DNA of 64,000 nucleotides from Noviherbaspirillum aridicola (GTDB lineage Bacteria; Pseudomonadota; Gammaproteobacteria; Burkholderiales; Burkholderiaceae_D), in contig NZ_BPMK01000021.1 of assembly GCF_019656455.1 (NCBI RefSeq), positions 26,997-90,996 on the forward strand, in the 5' to 3' direction. Below, one piece after another: positions 36,439 to 44,198 of this stretch. Every line of letters starts with the position of its first letter. The first letter of the stretch is position 1. Below the pieces are notes generated by a model, which saw only the letters and a list, made by a program, of their open reading frames with translations, did no database searches and was not told the DNA's origin. Position numbers and translations under genes: made by a program.

Positions 36439-37941
36439 TCAGATGCTGAAACGCACGCCCTGCGCAAGCGGCAGCTCGCTGCTGTAGTTGATGGTATTGG
36501 TCGCGCGCCGCATGTAATTCTTCCAGGCGTCCGAGCCCGCCTCCCTGCCGCCCCCGGTATCCTTCTCCCCGCCGAAGGCGCCGCCGATCTCGGCGCCGCT
36601 CGGACCGATGTTGACGTTGGCGATGCCGCAGTCGCTGCCCGCCGGCGACAGGAACAGCTCCGCCTCGCGCAGGTCGTTGCTGAAGATGCTCGACGCCAGT
36701 CCCTGCGGCACCGCGTTGTTCCAGGCGATCGCCTGTTCCAGCGTCTGATAGCGCAGCAGGTAGAGAATCGGCGCAAAGGTCTCTTCCTGCACCACGCCGC
36801 CCTGCGCAGGCATCTCGACCAGCGCCGGGCGCGCGTAAAAGCCGCCGTCGCAGCCCTCTACCGGCACCCGCTCGCCGCCGTGCACCCGCCCTCCCTCGGC
36901 CTGCGCGCGCCGCAACGCATCCTGCATGACGGTCCATGCGTGTTCGTCGATCAGGGGGCCGACGAGCGTGCCCGCGTCCAGCGGATTGCCGACCGCGAGC
37001 GAGCGGAAGGCGGCGATCAGCCGTTCCCGCACCCGGTCATAGACCGAGGCATGGACGAACAGCCGGCGCAGCGAGGTGCAGCGCTGGCCCGCCGTCCCCG
37101 CCGCCGCGAATACCACGGCGCGCACCGCCAGCTCGAGGTCGGCGCTCGGCGCAATGACGGCGGTGTTGTTGCCGCCCAGTTCCAGGATGCTGCGTCCCAG
37201 CCGCGCCGCGCAGGCCTGGGCCACCTCCCGGCCCATGCGGGTACTGCCGGTGGCGCTGACGAGCGGCAGCCGGGTATCCTGCGCCAGCATCATGCCGCAT
37301 TCGCGCCCGCCCAGGAGCAGCTGCGACAGATCCGCCGGCGCCTCGCCGAACTCGCGCATCGCCTGCTCCAGCAGGGACTGCACCGCGAGCGCCGACAGGC
37401 ACGTCTTCTCCGATGGCTTCCACACGAGGCTGTCGCCGCACACCAGCGCCAGCGCCGCATTCCACGACCATACCGCGACCGGGAAATTGAACGCGGAGAT
37501 GATGCCCACCGGCCCCAGCGGGTGCCAGGTTTCCATCATCCGGTGCCCGGGCCGCTCGGAGGCGATGGTCAGTCCGTACAGCTGCCGGGAGAGGCCGGTC
37601 GCGAAGTCGCAGATGTCGATCATCTCCTGCACCTCGCCCAGCCCTTCCTGGAGGATCTTGCCGCTTTCCATGGTCACCAGCCGCCCGAGCGCCTCCTTGT
37701 GCCGGCGCAGCTGGCCGCCGAGCAGGCGCACCAGTTCGCCGCGGCGCGGCGGCGGCAGGCGCCGCCACTCGATGAACGCGGCCTCCGCCCGCCCGACCTT
37801 GGCCGCGCAGTCGGCACCGCGGTCGGCGCGCAGCCGCGCCAGCTCCCGGCCGTCGATCGGGCTTCTGCAAACCAGGTCGCCGCCGTGCCAGCGGGCGAAA
37901 TCGACACCCAGCTCCTTCATCAGCGATTCGGGCTCGTACAT
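36439..37941 (-). CDS. amaB: Alpha-aminoadipate-semialdehyde (piperideine-6-carboxylate) dehydrogenase, ALDH7 family
   Basis: The enzyme oxidises 2-aminoadipate 6-semialdehyde, in equilibrium with piperideine-6-carboxylate, to 2-aminoadipate with NAD in lysine catabolism. The 500-residue protein matches ALDH7 (antiquitin) rather than AstD: WHPLGPVGIISAFNFPVAVW, VSATGSTRMGREV, the catalytic Glu in LELGGNNT, the nucleophile in AGTAGQRCTSLRR, and NIGPSGAEIGGAFGGEK near the C-terminus. The ATG overlaps the end of the lysine dehydrogenase-like gene by 22 bases. From position alone it could be mistaken for astD; the sequence argues against this. Confidence 0.88.
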   Translation of the reverse strand: MYEPESLMKELGVDFARWHGGDLVCRSPIDGRELARLRADRGADCAAKVGRAEAAFIEWRRLPPPRRGELVRLLGGQLRRHKEALGRLVTMESGKILQEGLGEVQEMIDICDFATGLSRQLYGLTIASERPGHRMMETWHPLGPVGIISAFNFPVAVWSWNAALALVCGDSLVWKPSEKTCLSALAVQSLLEQAMREFGEAPADLSQLLLGGRECGMMLAQDTRLPLVSATGSTRMGREVAQACAARLGRSILELGGNNTAVIAPSADLELAVRAVVFAAAGTAGQRCTSLRRLFVHASVYDRVRERLIAAFRSLAVGNPLDAGTLVGPLIDEHAWTVMQDALRRAQAEGGRVHGGERVPVEGCDGGFYARPALVEMPAQGGVVQEETFAPILYLLRYQTLEQAIAWNNAVPQGLASSIFSNDLREAELFLSPAGSDCGIANVNIGPSGAEIGGAFGGEKDTGGGREAGSDAWKNYMRRATNTINYSSELPLAQGVRFSI

Positions 37942-39053
37942 GCTGCCTCCTGTGCGTGTTCCTGTTCAGCGTAGTAACTTCCGAAACGGTTGGCGAGGAA
38001 ATCCTGCAGCCGCGCCTGCTCCTGCCGCACCAGCCCCCGCCGCGGCAGCCTGCCCTCGCGCAGCAGATCCACCATCGCGCAGGCGCCGGCGGCCGTCGCC
38101 AGCTGTATCGCCGACAGGTGCCGGCCGTGCACCGACCGGGCGTGGATCTTCTGCACATGGCTTTCCTGCTCCAGCCGGCCGTCGCGTTCCCCGCAGGCGG
38201 TGATGAACACCAGCACCGTGTCCTGCGGCGTCGCCGGCAGCGCCGATTCCAGCAGCTCGCGCAGCAGCCGCCGGCGCTCCGGCTGTCCGAGCCGCAGATC
38301 GTGCAGCAGCACGCGCATCAGCTCGCAGTGGCCGGGATAGCGTATGGTCTTGTAGGACAGATCGGGCACCTTACCGGCAAGGCTGGCGGCCAGGCTGCCG
38401 AGGCCGCCCGAGGTGTTGAAGGCCTCGTACTCCACCCCGTCCAGCGCGAACCGCTCCAGCCCTTCCATCGGCTGCAGCAGCGCCGGTCTGCCGTCGACCA
38501 CCGCTTCGCATGGATTGCAGTATTCGTTGATCAGGCCCTCGGTGCTCCAGCTCAGGTTGTATTTCAGCGCATTGCTCGGGTAGCGCGGCAGCGCGCCGAC
38601 CCGCAGCCGCAGCATGCGCAGGCGGTCGAAGCGGTCGGCCAGCGCGTGCGCCGCGATCGACACATAGCCCGGCGCCAGCCCGCATTGCGGCACGAAGGCG
38701 GTGTCGGCGCCCTCGGCCAGCTGCCGCACGATGCGCGTGCTCTCCACGTCCTCCGTCAGGTCGAAATAATGCGCGCCGGCGTTCCGTGCCGCCGCCGCGA
38801 TCGCCGGCGTGAGGAAGAACGGACAGGCCGACAGCGCGACATCATGGCCGGCGGTGACGGCACCAAGCGCGGCGCTGTCGCCCAGGTCGGCACGCACGAC
38901 GCGCAGTCCCTCATGCCCCCGTGCCGCGATGGCGGCAAGCCTGCCGTCGTCGCAATCCGCCACGGTCAGCGCGTAGTCCCCGGTGGCGGCGAGCAGGTGC
39001 GCGATGGCGTCGCCGATCTTGCCGGCGCCGAACAGGATCAGACGTGTCTTCAT
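37920..39053 (-). CDS. Saccharopine dehydrogenase-family protein, probable lysine 6-dehydrogenase
   Basis: This is a predicted NAD(P)-dependent enzyme that deaminates the epsilon-amino group of lysine, giving allysine/piperideine-6-carboxylate, the substrate of the next gene product. The 377-residue protein has an N-terminal Rossmann fold (LILFGAGKIGDAIAHLL) and DLTEDVESTRIVR. The CGLAPGYVSIAAHALADRF motif is typical of lysine 6-dehydrogenases in the saccharopine dehydrogenase superfamily. It is the first gene of the operon and lies 100 bases from the divergent Lrp-type regulator. Saccharopine dehydrogenase activity itself is an alternative, but no lysine-ketoglutarate reductase domain is present. 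Confidence 0.78.
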   Translation of the reverse strand: MKTRLILFGAGKIGDAIAHLLAATGDYALTVADCDDGRLAAIAARGHEGLRVVRADLGDSAALGAVTAGHDVALSACPFFLTPAIAAAARNAGAHYFDLTEDVESTRIVRQLAEGADTAFVPQCGLAPGYVSIAAHALADRFDRLRMLRLRVGALPRYPSNALKYNLSWSTEGLINEYCNPCEAVVDGRPALLQPMEGLERFALDGVEYEAFNTSGGLGSLAASLAGKVPDLSYKTIRYPGHCELMRVLLHDLRLGQPERRRLLRELLESALPATPQDTVLVFITACGERDGRLEQESHVQKIHARSVHGRHLSAIQLATAAGACAMVDLLREGRLPRRGLVRQEQARLQDFLANRFGSYYAEQEHAQEAACTSPNR

Positions 39054-39153
39054 GCCGGCTCCCCCGCGAAATTGATCTGGATTCAGTCTATGGCGGCCCG
39101 CAGTCGGAAAAAAGGGAGCAAACCGTCGTCATCCTGTATGCTTTCACGTCAAT

Positions 39154-39624
39154 ATGACGAACGAGGACGACAAACCGTCAGACCCGTCGCTCGACGATAC
39201 CGACCAGCGCATCCTGGCGCTGCTGATGACGAACGCCCGCATGCCGGTGGCCGCCATCGCACGCCGGACCGGGATCGCCCGCACCACGGCGATCGCCCGC
39301 ATCGCCGCGCTTGAAAAGCGCGGGGTGATCGCCGGCTATGGCGTCCGGCTGAACCCGGATCTCGCGCAGCCGGCGGTACGCGCCTATGTCGGCATCGCCG
39401 TCGACCCGCGCGGGGCGCCGGACCTGGTCAGGCTGCTCGACCAGCTGCCGCAGGTGGAAACGCTGTGCGCGGTAAGCGGGCCGGTCGACTACATGCTGAC
39501 GCTGCGCTGCCGTTCCACCGCGGAACTCGACCGCCTGCTCGACCGGATAGGCGCGGCGGGCGGCGTGCGGCAGACCTCGACCTCGATCATTCTGACCAAG
39601 CGAATCGACCGCGGTCCGGCATGA
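39154..39624 (+). CDS. Lrp/AsnC-family transcriptional regulator
   Basis: This is a feast/famine regulator that probably controls the divergent lysine/arginine catabolic operon in response to an amino acid. The 156-residue protein has the HTH domain at about residues 13-60 (LDDTDQRILALLMTNARMP, IARRTGIARTTAIARIAALEKRGVI) and the RAM ligand-binding domain after about 75. The 100-base divergent region holds an A/T-rich GGAAAAAAGGGA patch and TATGCT near 39137; no clear operator is visible. Confidence 0.92.
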   Translation: MTNEDDKPSDPSLDDTDQRILALLMTNARMPVAAIARRTGIARTTAIARIAALEKRGVIAGYGVRLNPDLAQPAVRAYVGIAVDPRGAPDLVRLLDQLPQVETLCAVSGPVDYMLTLRCRSTAELDRLLDRIGAAGGVRQTSTSIILTKRIDRGPA

Positions 39625-39652
39625 GCCGCCGCGACATCCTGAAGGACCAAAC

Positions 39653-39991
39653 ATGGACCAGATACCCGAAACCAAGAAGAACCACCTGTGGCGCAAGGTC
39701 GTGTGGCACACCGACCCAGACGAGCATCCGCTCGGGCCCTATCATCACGCCGAGGTCTACTGCTGCGAAGAAGCCAACGGCTATGCGGTGTGGTATGTGC
39801 GTAAGCTGGGCAAGGACGACGCGCGGGGGCTGCGCGGCACCGAAAACGCCGACTACCTGCTCGGCTATTTCCCGAGGAACGGGCGCGACGATGCGATAGA
39901 ACGCGCAGTCCTGCTCGCCAACAGCGCCGACCATCCGGACGCGGTCATCGAAAACCTGGACCGCGCCGCGGCAAGCGGCCAGAAGGTCTGA
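39653..39991 (+). CDS. Hypothetical protein
   Basis: The 112-residue protein is soluble and rich in His, Tyr and acidic residues. It contains WRKVVWHTDPDEHPLGPYHHAEVYCCEEANGYAVWYVRKLG, including a CC pair, and no signal peptide. I do not recognise it. It follows the Lrp-type gene by 28 bases on the same strand and might be co-transcribed. It ends nine bases before the convergent kinase gene stop. Confidence 0.65.
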   Translation: MDQIPETKKNHLWRKVVWHTDPDEHPLGPYHHAEVYCCEEANGYAVWYVRKLGKDDARGLRGTENADYLLGYFPRNGRDDAIERAVLLANSADHPDAVIENLDRAAASGQKV

Positions 39992-40000
39992 GTTCCCGGC

Positions 40001-40990
40001 TCAGACCGGCCACAGCGGCGGCTCGTCCATCAGCGCCACCTGCTCCCGCAGTTCCAGGATGCGGTCCTGCCAGTAGCGCTGCGTATTGAACCAGGGGAAA
40101 GCCGCGGGAAAGGCGGGATCGTCCCACCGCATCGCCAGCCAGGCGGAGTAATGGATCAGGCGCAGCGTGCGCAGCGCCTCGATCAGGTACAGCTCGCGCG
40201 GGTCGAACTCGCGGAAATCCTCGTAGCCCGCCAGCAGGTCCGACAGCTGGCGCACCATCTCGCCCCGCTCGCCCGACAGCAGCATCCACAGGTCCTGCAC
40301 CGCGGGGCCGGTGCGGCTGTCGTCGAAATCCACGAAATGCGGGCCGGCGTCGGTCCACAGCACATTGCCGAGATGGCAATCGCCATGCAGGCGCAGCAGG
40401 CGCACGTCGCCCGCGCGGTCGTAGCAGCGGCGCACGCCGTCGAGGGCCTGCAACACCACACTGCGCCAGGCTTCCCGCAGTTCGCCCGGCACGTCTCCAT
40501 GCTCCATCAGAAAGGCGAACGGCAAGTCGCCGAAACTACGCGCGTCCAGTAACGGACGATGCCGGAAGGGCTTGCGCGCGCCAACCGCGTGAATGCGGCC
40601 TATGAATCGCCCCAGCCACTCCAGCGTCGCGCTGTCGCCGGGTTCAGGCGCCCGCCCACCCCGACGGGGAAATACCGAAAAGCGGAAGCCGCCATGCTCA
40701 TGCAGCGTCGCGCCATTCAGGCTCATCGGCGGCACGACCGGCACTTCAGCCTGGGCGAGTTCCTCCACGAAGCCGTGCTCTTCCAGGATGTCCTCGTCCC
40801 GCCAACGCCCGGGGCGGTAGAACTTCACAACGACCGGGGGCCCGCTTTCCATGCCTGCCTGGTACACGCGGTTTTCATAACTGTTCAAGGCGAGCAGCCG
40901 GCCGTCGCTGTACAGGTTCAGTTCTTCCAGCGCGCCGAGCACGACATCCGGCGTCAGGCCGGCATAAGGGGGGTGTGAGGGGATGTTCAT
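40001..40990 (-). CDS. srkA: Stress response serine/threonine kinase SrkA (YihE)-like
   Basis: This APH-fold kinase in E. coli protects against stress-induced cell death. The 329-residue protein starts near MNIPSHPPYAGLTPDVVLGALE and has LNSYENRVYQ for nucleotide binding. The catalytic loop is HGDCHLGNVLW and the metal-binding FVDFDD follows, matching the YihE pattern. The ATG at 40990 is ambiguous with one nine bases upstream. It is divergent from the second pilin cluster, with 135 bases between. Confidence 0.88.
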   Translation of the reverse strand: MNIPSHPPYAGLTPDVVLGALEELNLYSDGRLLALNSYENRVYQAGMESGPPVVVKFYRPGRWRDEDILEEHGFVEELAQAEVPVVPPMSLNGATLHEHGGFRFSVFPRRGGRAPEPGDSATLEWLGRFIGRIHAVGARKPFRHRPLLDARSFGDLPFAFLMEHGDVPGELREAWRSVVLQALDGVRRCYDRAGDVRLLRLHGDCHLGNVLWTDAGPHFVDFDDSRTGPAVQDLWMLLSGERGEMVRQLSDLLAGYEDFREFDPRELYLIEALRTLRLIHYSAWLAMRWDDPAFPAAFPWFNTQRYWQDRILELREQVALMDEPPLWPV

Positions 40991-41125
40991 TCCGCCCATT
41001 GTACGGAATGACCCGGGTAAGAGCGCCCTAGCCGCTCGTCGCCGACTTCTTGCCATTCGTCGGAAAAAGGTGAACTTTTCCTAGGAGCAACCATAATGTT
41101 GTCAAAGAAAATCCCGGAGGAAACC

Positions 41126-41518
41126 ATGCGTCGGAACCGAATTCGTGCGTTCACCCTGATCGAGTTGATGATCACGGTCGCCATCCTCGGCATTGTCGCC
41201 GCCATCGCTTATCCATCCTATACCCAGTATGTGGTCAAGTCGAACCGCGCGGCCGCGCAGGCTCACCTGATGGAGATCGCCGACAAACAAGCCCAGTACC
41301 TGATTGACAACAGGGCCTACGCCAGCTCAGTCAGCGACCTGGGATTGACCACGCCGGCGAAGGTTGCCGGCCTATATAACATCGTCATCACTGTCCCCGC
41401 AGGCAATCCACCCGGATTCACTGCAGCCGCCAATGCAAAGGCCGGCACCGCACAGTCCGGCGACGGGAATCTGACGATCAGGCATAACGGCGAAAAAACG
41501 CCGGCCGAGAAATGGTGA
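41126..41518 (+). CDS. pilE: Type IV pilin, PilE-like (cluster 2)
   Basis: This is a minor pilin at the head of cluster 2. The leader MRRNRIRA precedes FTLIELMITVAILGIVAAIA, then YPSYTQYVVKSNRAAAQAHLMEIADKQAQYL, typical of PilE. GGAGG lies five bases before the ATG at 41126. The 130-residue length is usual. It overlaps fimT by seven bases. The 125 bases upstream contain no clear sigma-54 or sigma-70 promoter. Confidence 0.9.
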   Translation: MRRNRIRAFTLIELMITVAILGIVAAIAYPSYTQYVVKSNRAAAQAHLMEIADKQAQYLIDNRAYASSVSDLGLTTPAKVAGLYNIVITVPAGNPPGFTAAANAKAGTAQSGDGNLTIRHNGEKTPAEKW

Positions 41519-41979
41519 CCGTTCGCCGCCTTGCCGGCTTCACGCTGGTCGAGCTTATGGTCGCGCTGGCGGTGGCGGCCATTCTTGCCGGACTCGCCGC
41601 ACCCTCCTTCAGCGAGATGATCGCCAATCAGCGCGCCAAGAGCGTCGCCACGGATCTTTACATCGCACTGACCAAGGCACGCTCGGAGGCGCTCAAGCGC
41701 AACGTAAGCGTCTCGCTCACGCCCAAGACGGCCGACCAGTGGCACGGCGGCTGGCAGATTCTCGACCCGGCCGATTCCACCCGGGCCCTGCACGCGCGCG
41801 GCGCGGCGGCCGGCGTCGCCATCGACGGTCCGGACGAGGTGACCTACCGCAGCTCCGGCCGGCTCGACGCCGGCACCGCCCCTTCTTTCGATGTTACCGC
41901 CAGCGGCGCCAGCTACCACTGGTGCATCAGCGTCGATCTGAGCGGCCGGCCCTATACGGAGAAGAAGGCAACATGCTGA
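41512..41979 (+). CDS. fimT: Type IV minor pilin, FimT/GspH family (cluster 2)
   Basis: The leader RRLAG precedes FTLVELMVALAVAAILAGLA, then APSFSEMIANQRAKSVATDLYIALTKARSEALKRN, the GspH/FimT pattern. Length is 155 residues. The C-terminal half contains the WHCIS-type strand (YHWCISVDLSGRP) typical of FimT. It overlaps both the preceding pilE and the following pilV by seven bases. Confidence 0.9.
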   Translation: MVTVRRLAGFTLVELMVALAVAAILAGLAAPSFSEMIANQRAKSVATDLYIALTKARSEALKRNVSVSLTPKTADQWHGGWQILDPADSTRALHARGAAAGVAIDGPDEVTYRSSGRLDAGTAPSFDVTASGASYHWCISVDLSGRPYTEKKATC

Positions 41980-42554
41980 GCTCAACCTTCCGCATTCGAC
42001 AGCACGGGGTCACATTGATTGAAGTACTGGTGACCATCGTCATTCTCGCCTTCGGCCTGCTCGGATTGGCGGGGCTGCAAAGCAAGCTCAATGTCGGGAC
42101 CCTGGAATCCTATCAGCGCGCGCAGGCGGTCGTCCTGCTCAACAACATGGCGGAACGAATCAACGCCAACCGCGCCAACGCAGGCGATTACGTCACCGAT
42201 GAAACGCTGGGCACCGGCGATTCACAACCGGCAAGCTGCGCGGCGCTCGCCGGCGCGGAGCGCGATCTGTGCGAATGGAGCCTCGCGCTCAAAGGCGCGG
42301 CAGAGAAACAGGGGGCCGACGAGACGAACGTCGGCGCGATGGTCGGAGCGCGAGGCTGCATCACCGAGGTCCAGGCCCCCAGCACGACTCCCGGGGCCTG
42401 TGCGCCGGGCATCTATCAGGTGGCAGTCGCGTGGCAGGGGCTGCATGCCACCCGCGCCCCCTCGGTGACATGCGGAAGCGGCAACTATGGCGAAGAAACC
42501 AGCCGCCGCGCGATATCGGTGCAGGTCGCCATCGGCCTGCCGGGCTGCAAATGA
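41973..42554 (+). CDS. pilV: Type IV pilus modification protein PilV-like (cluster 2)
   Basis: The leader RQHG precedes VTLIEVLVTIVILAFGLLGLA, then LQSKLNVGTLESYQRAQAVVLLNNMAERINANR, the PilV signature. It has 193 residues from the ATG at 41973, which overlaps fimT and has GGAGAAGAAGG upstream. Four or more cysteines follow in the pilin head. The stop overlaps the pilW ATG (ATGA). Confidence 0.9.
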   Translation: MLSSTFRIRQHGVTLIEVLVTIVILAFGLLGLAGLQSKLNVGTLESYQRAQAVVLLNNMAERINANRANAGDYVTDETLGTGDSQPASCAALAGAERDLCEWSLALKGAAEKQGADETNVGAMVGARGCITEVQAPSTTPGACAPGIYQVAVAWQGLHATRAPSVTCGSGNYGEETSRRAISVQVAIGLPGCK

Positions 42555-43609
42555 GGAAGGCGCGCACCATGCGACACTGGATCCCCCCCCACGCCATGTC
42601 TCGCTCCTCCGGCTTCTCGCTGGTGGAGCTGATGGTCGCGATCGCCATCGGGCTGCTGATCATCGCCGGCCTGGCGGGCGTTTTCGTCAATACCAACGCC
42701 ACCCAGAGCGAAATAGAAAAATCCAACCGTCAGATCGAGAATGGCCGCTTCGCCGTCCAGCTCCTCACTGACGATCTGCGCATGGCAGGCTTCTATGGCG
42801 AGTTCAATCCGACGGAACTGGTCTCGCCTGCCACACTGCCCGACATATGCGCCACAGCCCCCGCCGACCTGATTGCAGCCCTGCCGTTGCATGTGCAGGG
42901 TATCGACAATGAGGGCGGACTTGCCTGTCTGCCCGGCATCCGCGCCGGCACCGATATCCTGGTCGTGCGCCGCACCGAGACCTGCATCGCCGGCAGCGGC
43001 GGCTGCGACGCGGTCGATGCCGCCTTGCCCTACTTCCAGGCTTCCATGTGCAACAACGTGACGGAACTGGGTTCGCCGACCGTTACGGACCGATTCACGC
43101 TCGCGCTCGGCACAAGCGGCACCGCGCGGCACAAGCGCGATTGCACTACGGGGGCTGACCGGCGCCGCTTCCGCGTGCATATCTACTTCATCGCCGACAG
43201 CGACACCGGCACGGACGGGCGGCCCACGCTCAAGCGCGCCGAACTCGGCGCCGGCGGATTCTCCGTCGTTCCGCTGGTCGAGGGCATAGAGAACCTGCAG
43301 GTCGAGTATGGCATGGACACCAACAACGACGGCTCGCCCGACGTCTATCATCCGGCGCCGGGCAGCTATGACGGTTGCAGCGGCAGCACCTGCATCGACA
43401 ACTGGCGAAACGTTGTCGCCGTCAAGACCTGGCTCCTTGCCCGCAACAACCAGCCCACCCCCGGCTACAGCGATGCCAAGAAATACGTCCTCGGCACCGA
43501 CGCGGAAGGCGAAGAAAACGCGGTAGGACCGCTCGGCGACAGCTATAAGCGGCACGCCTATGAGGCGCTGATCCGTCTGATCAATCCGTCCGGAAGAAGG
43601 GAATTGTGA
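42551..43609 (+). CDS. pilW: Type IV pilus minor pilin PilW-like (cluster 2)
   Basis: The leader SRSSG precedes FSLVELMVAIAIGLLIIAGLA, then GVFVNTNATQSEIEKSNRQIENGRFAVQLLTDDLRMAGFYGE, diagnostic of PilW. The C-terminal part has DTNNDGSPD, a possible calcium-binding loop. It has 352 residues from the ATGA overlap at 42551; an ATG at 42569 with GAGGAAGG upstream is an alternative. It ends one base into pilX. Confidence 0.9.
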   Translation: MRKARTMRHWIPPHAMSRSSGFSLVELMVAIAIGLLIIAGLAGVFVNTNATQSEIEKSNRQIENGRFAVQLLTDDLRMAGFYGEFNPTELVSPATLPDICATAPADLIAALPLHVQGIDNEGGLACLPGIRAGTDILVVRRTETCIAGSGGCDAVDAALPYFQASMCNNVTELGSPTVTDRFTLALGTSGTARHKRDCTTGADRRRFRVHIYFIADSDTGTDGRPTLKRAELGAGGFSVVPLVEGIENLQVEYGMDTNNDGSPDVYHPAPGSYDGCSGSTCIDNWRNVVAVKTWLLARNNQPTPGYSDAKKYVLGTDAEGEENAVGPLGDSYKRHAYEALIRLINPSGRREL

Positions 43610-44181
43610 TGGACCGCCTTCGAAGACAGGAGGGCATGACCCTCGTGGTCGCTCTCATCATGCTGGTTCTGATCACCCTGCTCGTGGTGACCAGCGCCAA
43701 TCTCGGCCAGGGCAGCCTGCAGACGGTCGGCAATATGCAGCATCGCAACGAGGTGTATGCAGCCGCGCAGGCAACGATAGAAGAAGCCATCAGCAGCACC
43801 CGCTTCTTCGACAATCCCGCCAACGTCCTGGTCAACGCGTGCGACGGCGTATCAAACCAGCGCTGTATCGACACGAATGGCGATGGCACGCATGACGTCA
43901 AGGTTCAGCTGACTCCGGCGCCCACCTGCGTGATGGTCCAGGCTGTGAAGAACGATGATCTGGAAATCACTTCGGCCGAGGCCGAAGACCTCGGATGCGC
44001 GGTCGGTCAGGGACAGAACAGCGGCATCGTCGGCGCCGCCACCGGCGACTCGATGTGCTCGAACAGTACCTGGGAAATCCATGCTCTCGCCAGCGATATG
44101 GTGACCGAAGCAAAGACGGAAATAACGCAGGGCGTGGCGGTTCGTGTCAGCAACGACGCGATATCGACGGCCTGCCCCTGA
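43609..44181 (+). CDS. pilX: Type IV pilus assembly protein PilX-like (cluster 2)
   Basis: The 190-residue protein begins MDRLRRQEGMTLVVALIMLVLITLLVVTSANLGQGSLQTVGNMQHRNEVYAAAQATIEEAIS, the PilX_N pattern. The ATG shares one base with the pilW TGA and has GAAGGGA upstream; a GTG three bases earlier is less likely. A Cys-rich C-terminal half follows. PilX normally acts with the PilY1 encoded next. Confidence 0.85.
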   Translation: MDRLRRQEGMTLVVALIMLVLITLLVVTSANLGQGSLQTVGNMQHRNEVYAAAQATIEEAISSTRFFDNPANVLVNACDGVSNQRCIDTNGDGTHDVKVQLTPAPTCVMVQAVKNDDLEITSAEAEDLGCAVGQGQNSGIVGAATGDSMCSNSTWEIHALASDMVTEAKTEITQGVAVRVSNDAISTACP

Positions 44182-44198
44182 CGCAAACGGAGATCGAC

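Noticed and set aside
36439..37941. Succinylglutamate semialdehyde dehydrogenase (AstD)
   Set aside because: Position in an ast-type operon suggests it, but the VSATGSTRMGREV and SGAEIGGAFGGEK motifs match ALDH7 aminoadipate-semialdehyde dehydrogenases.
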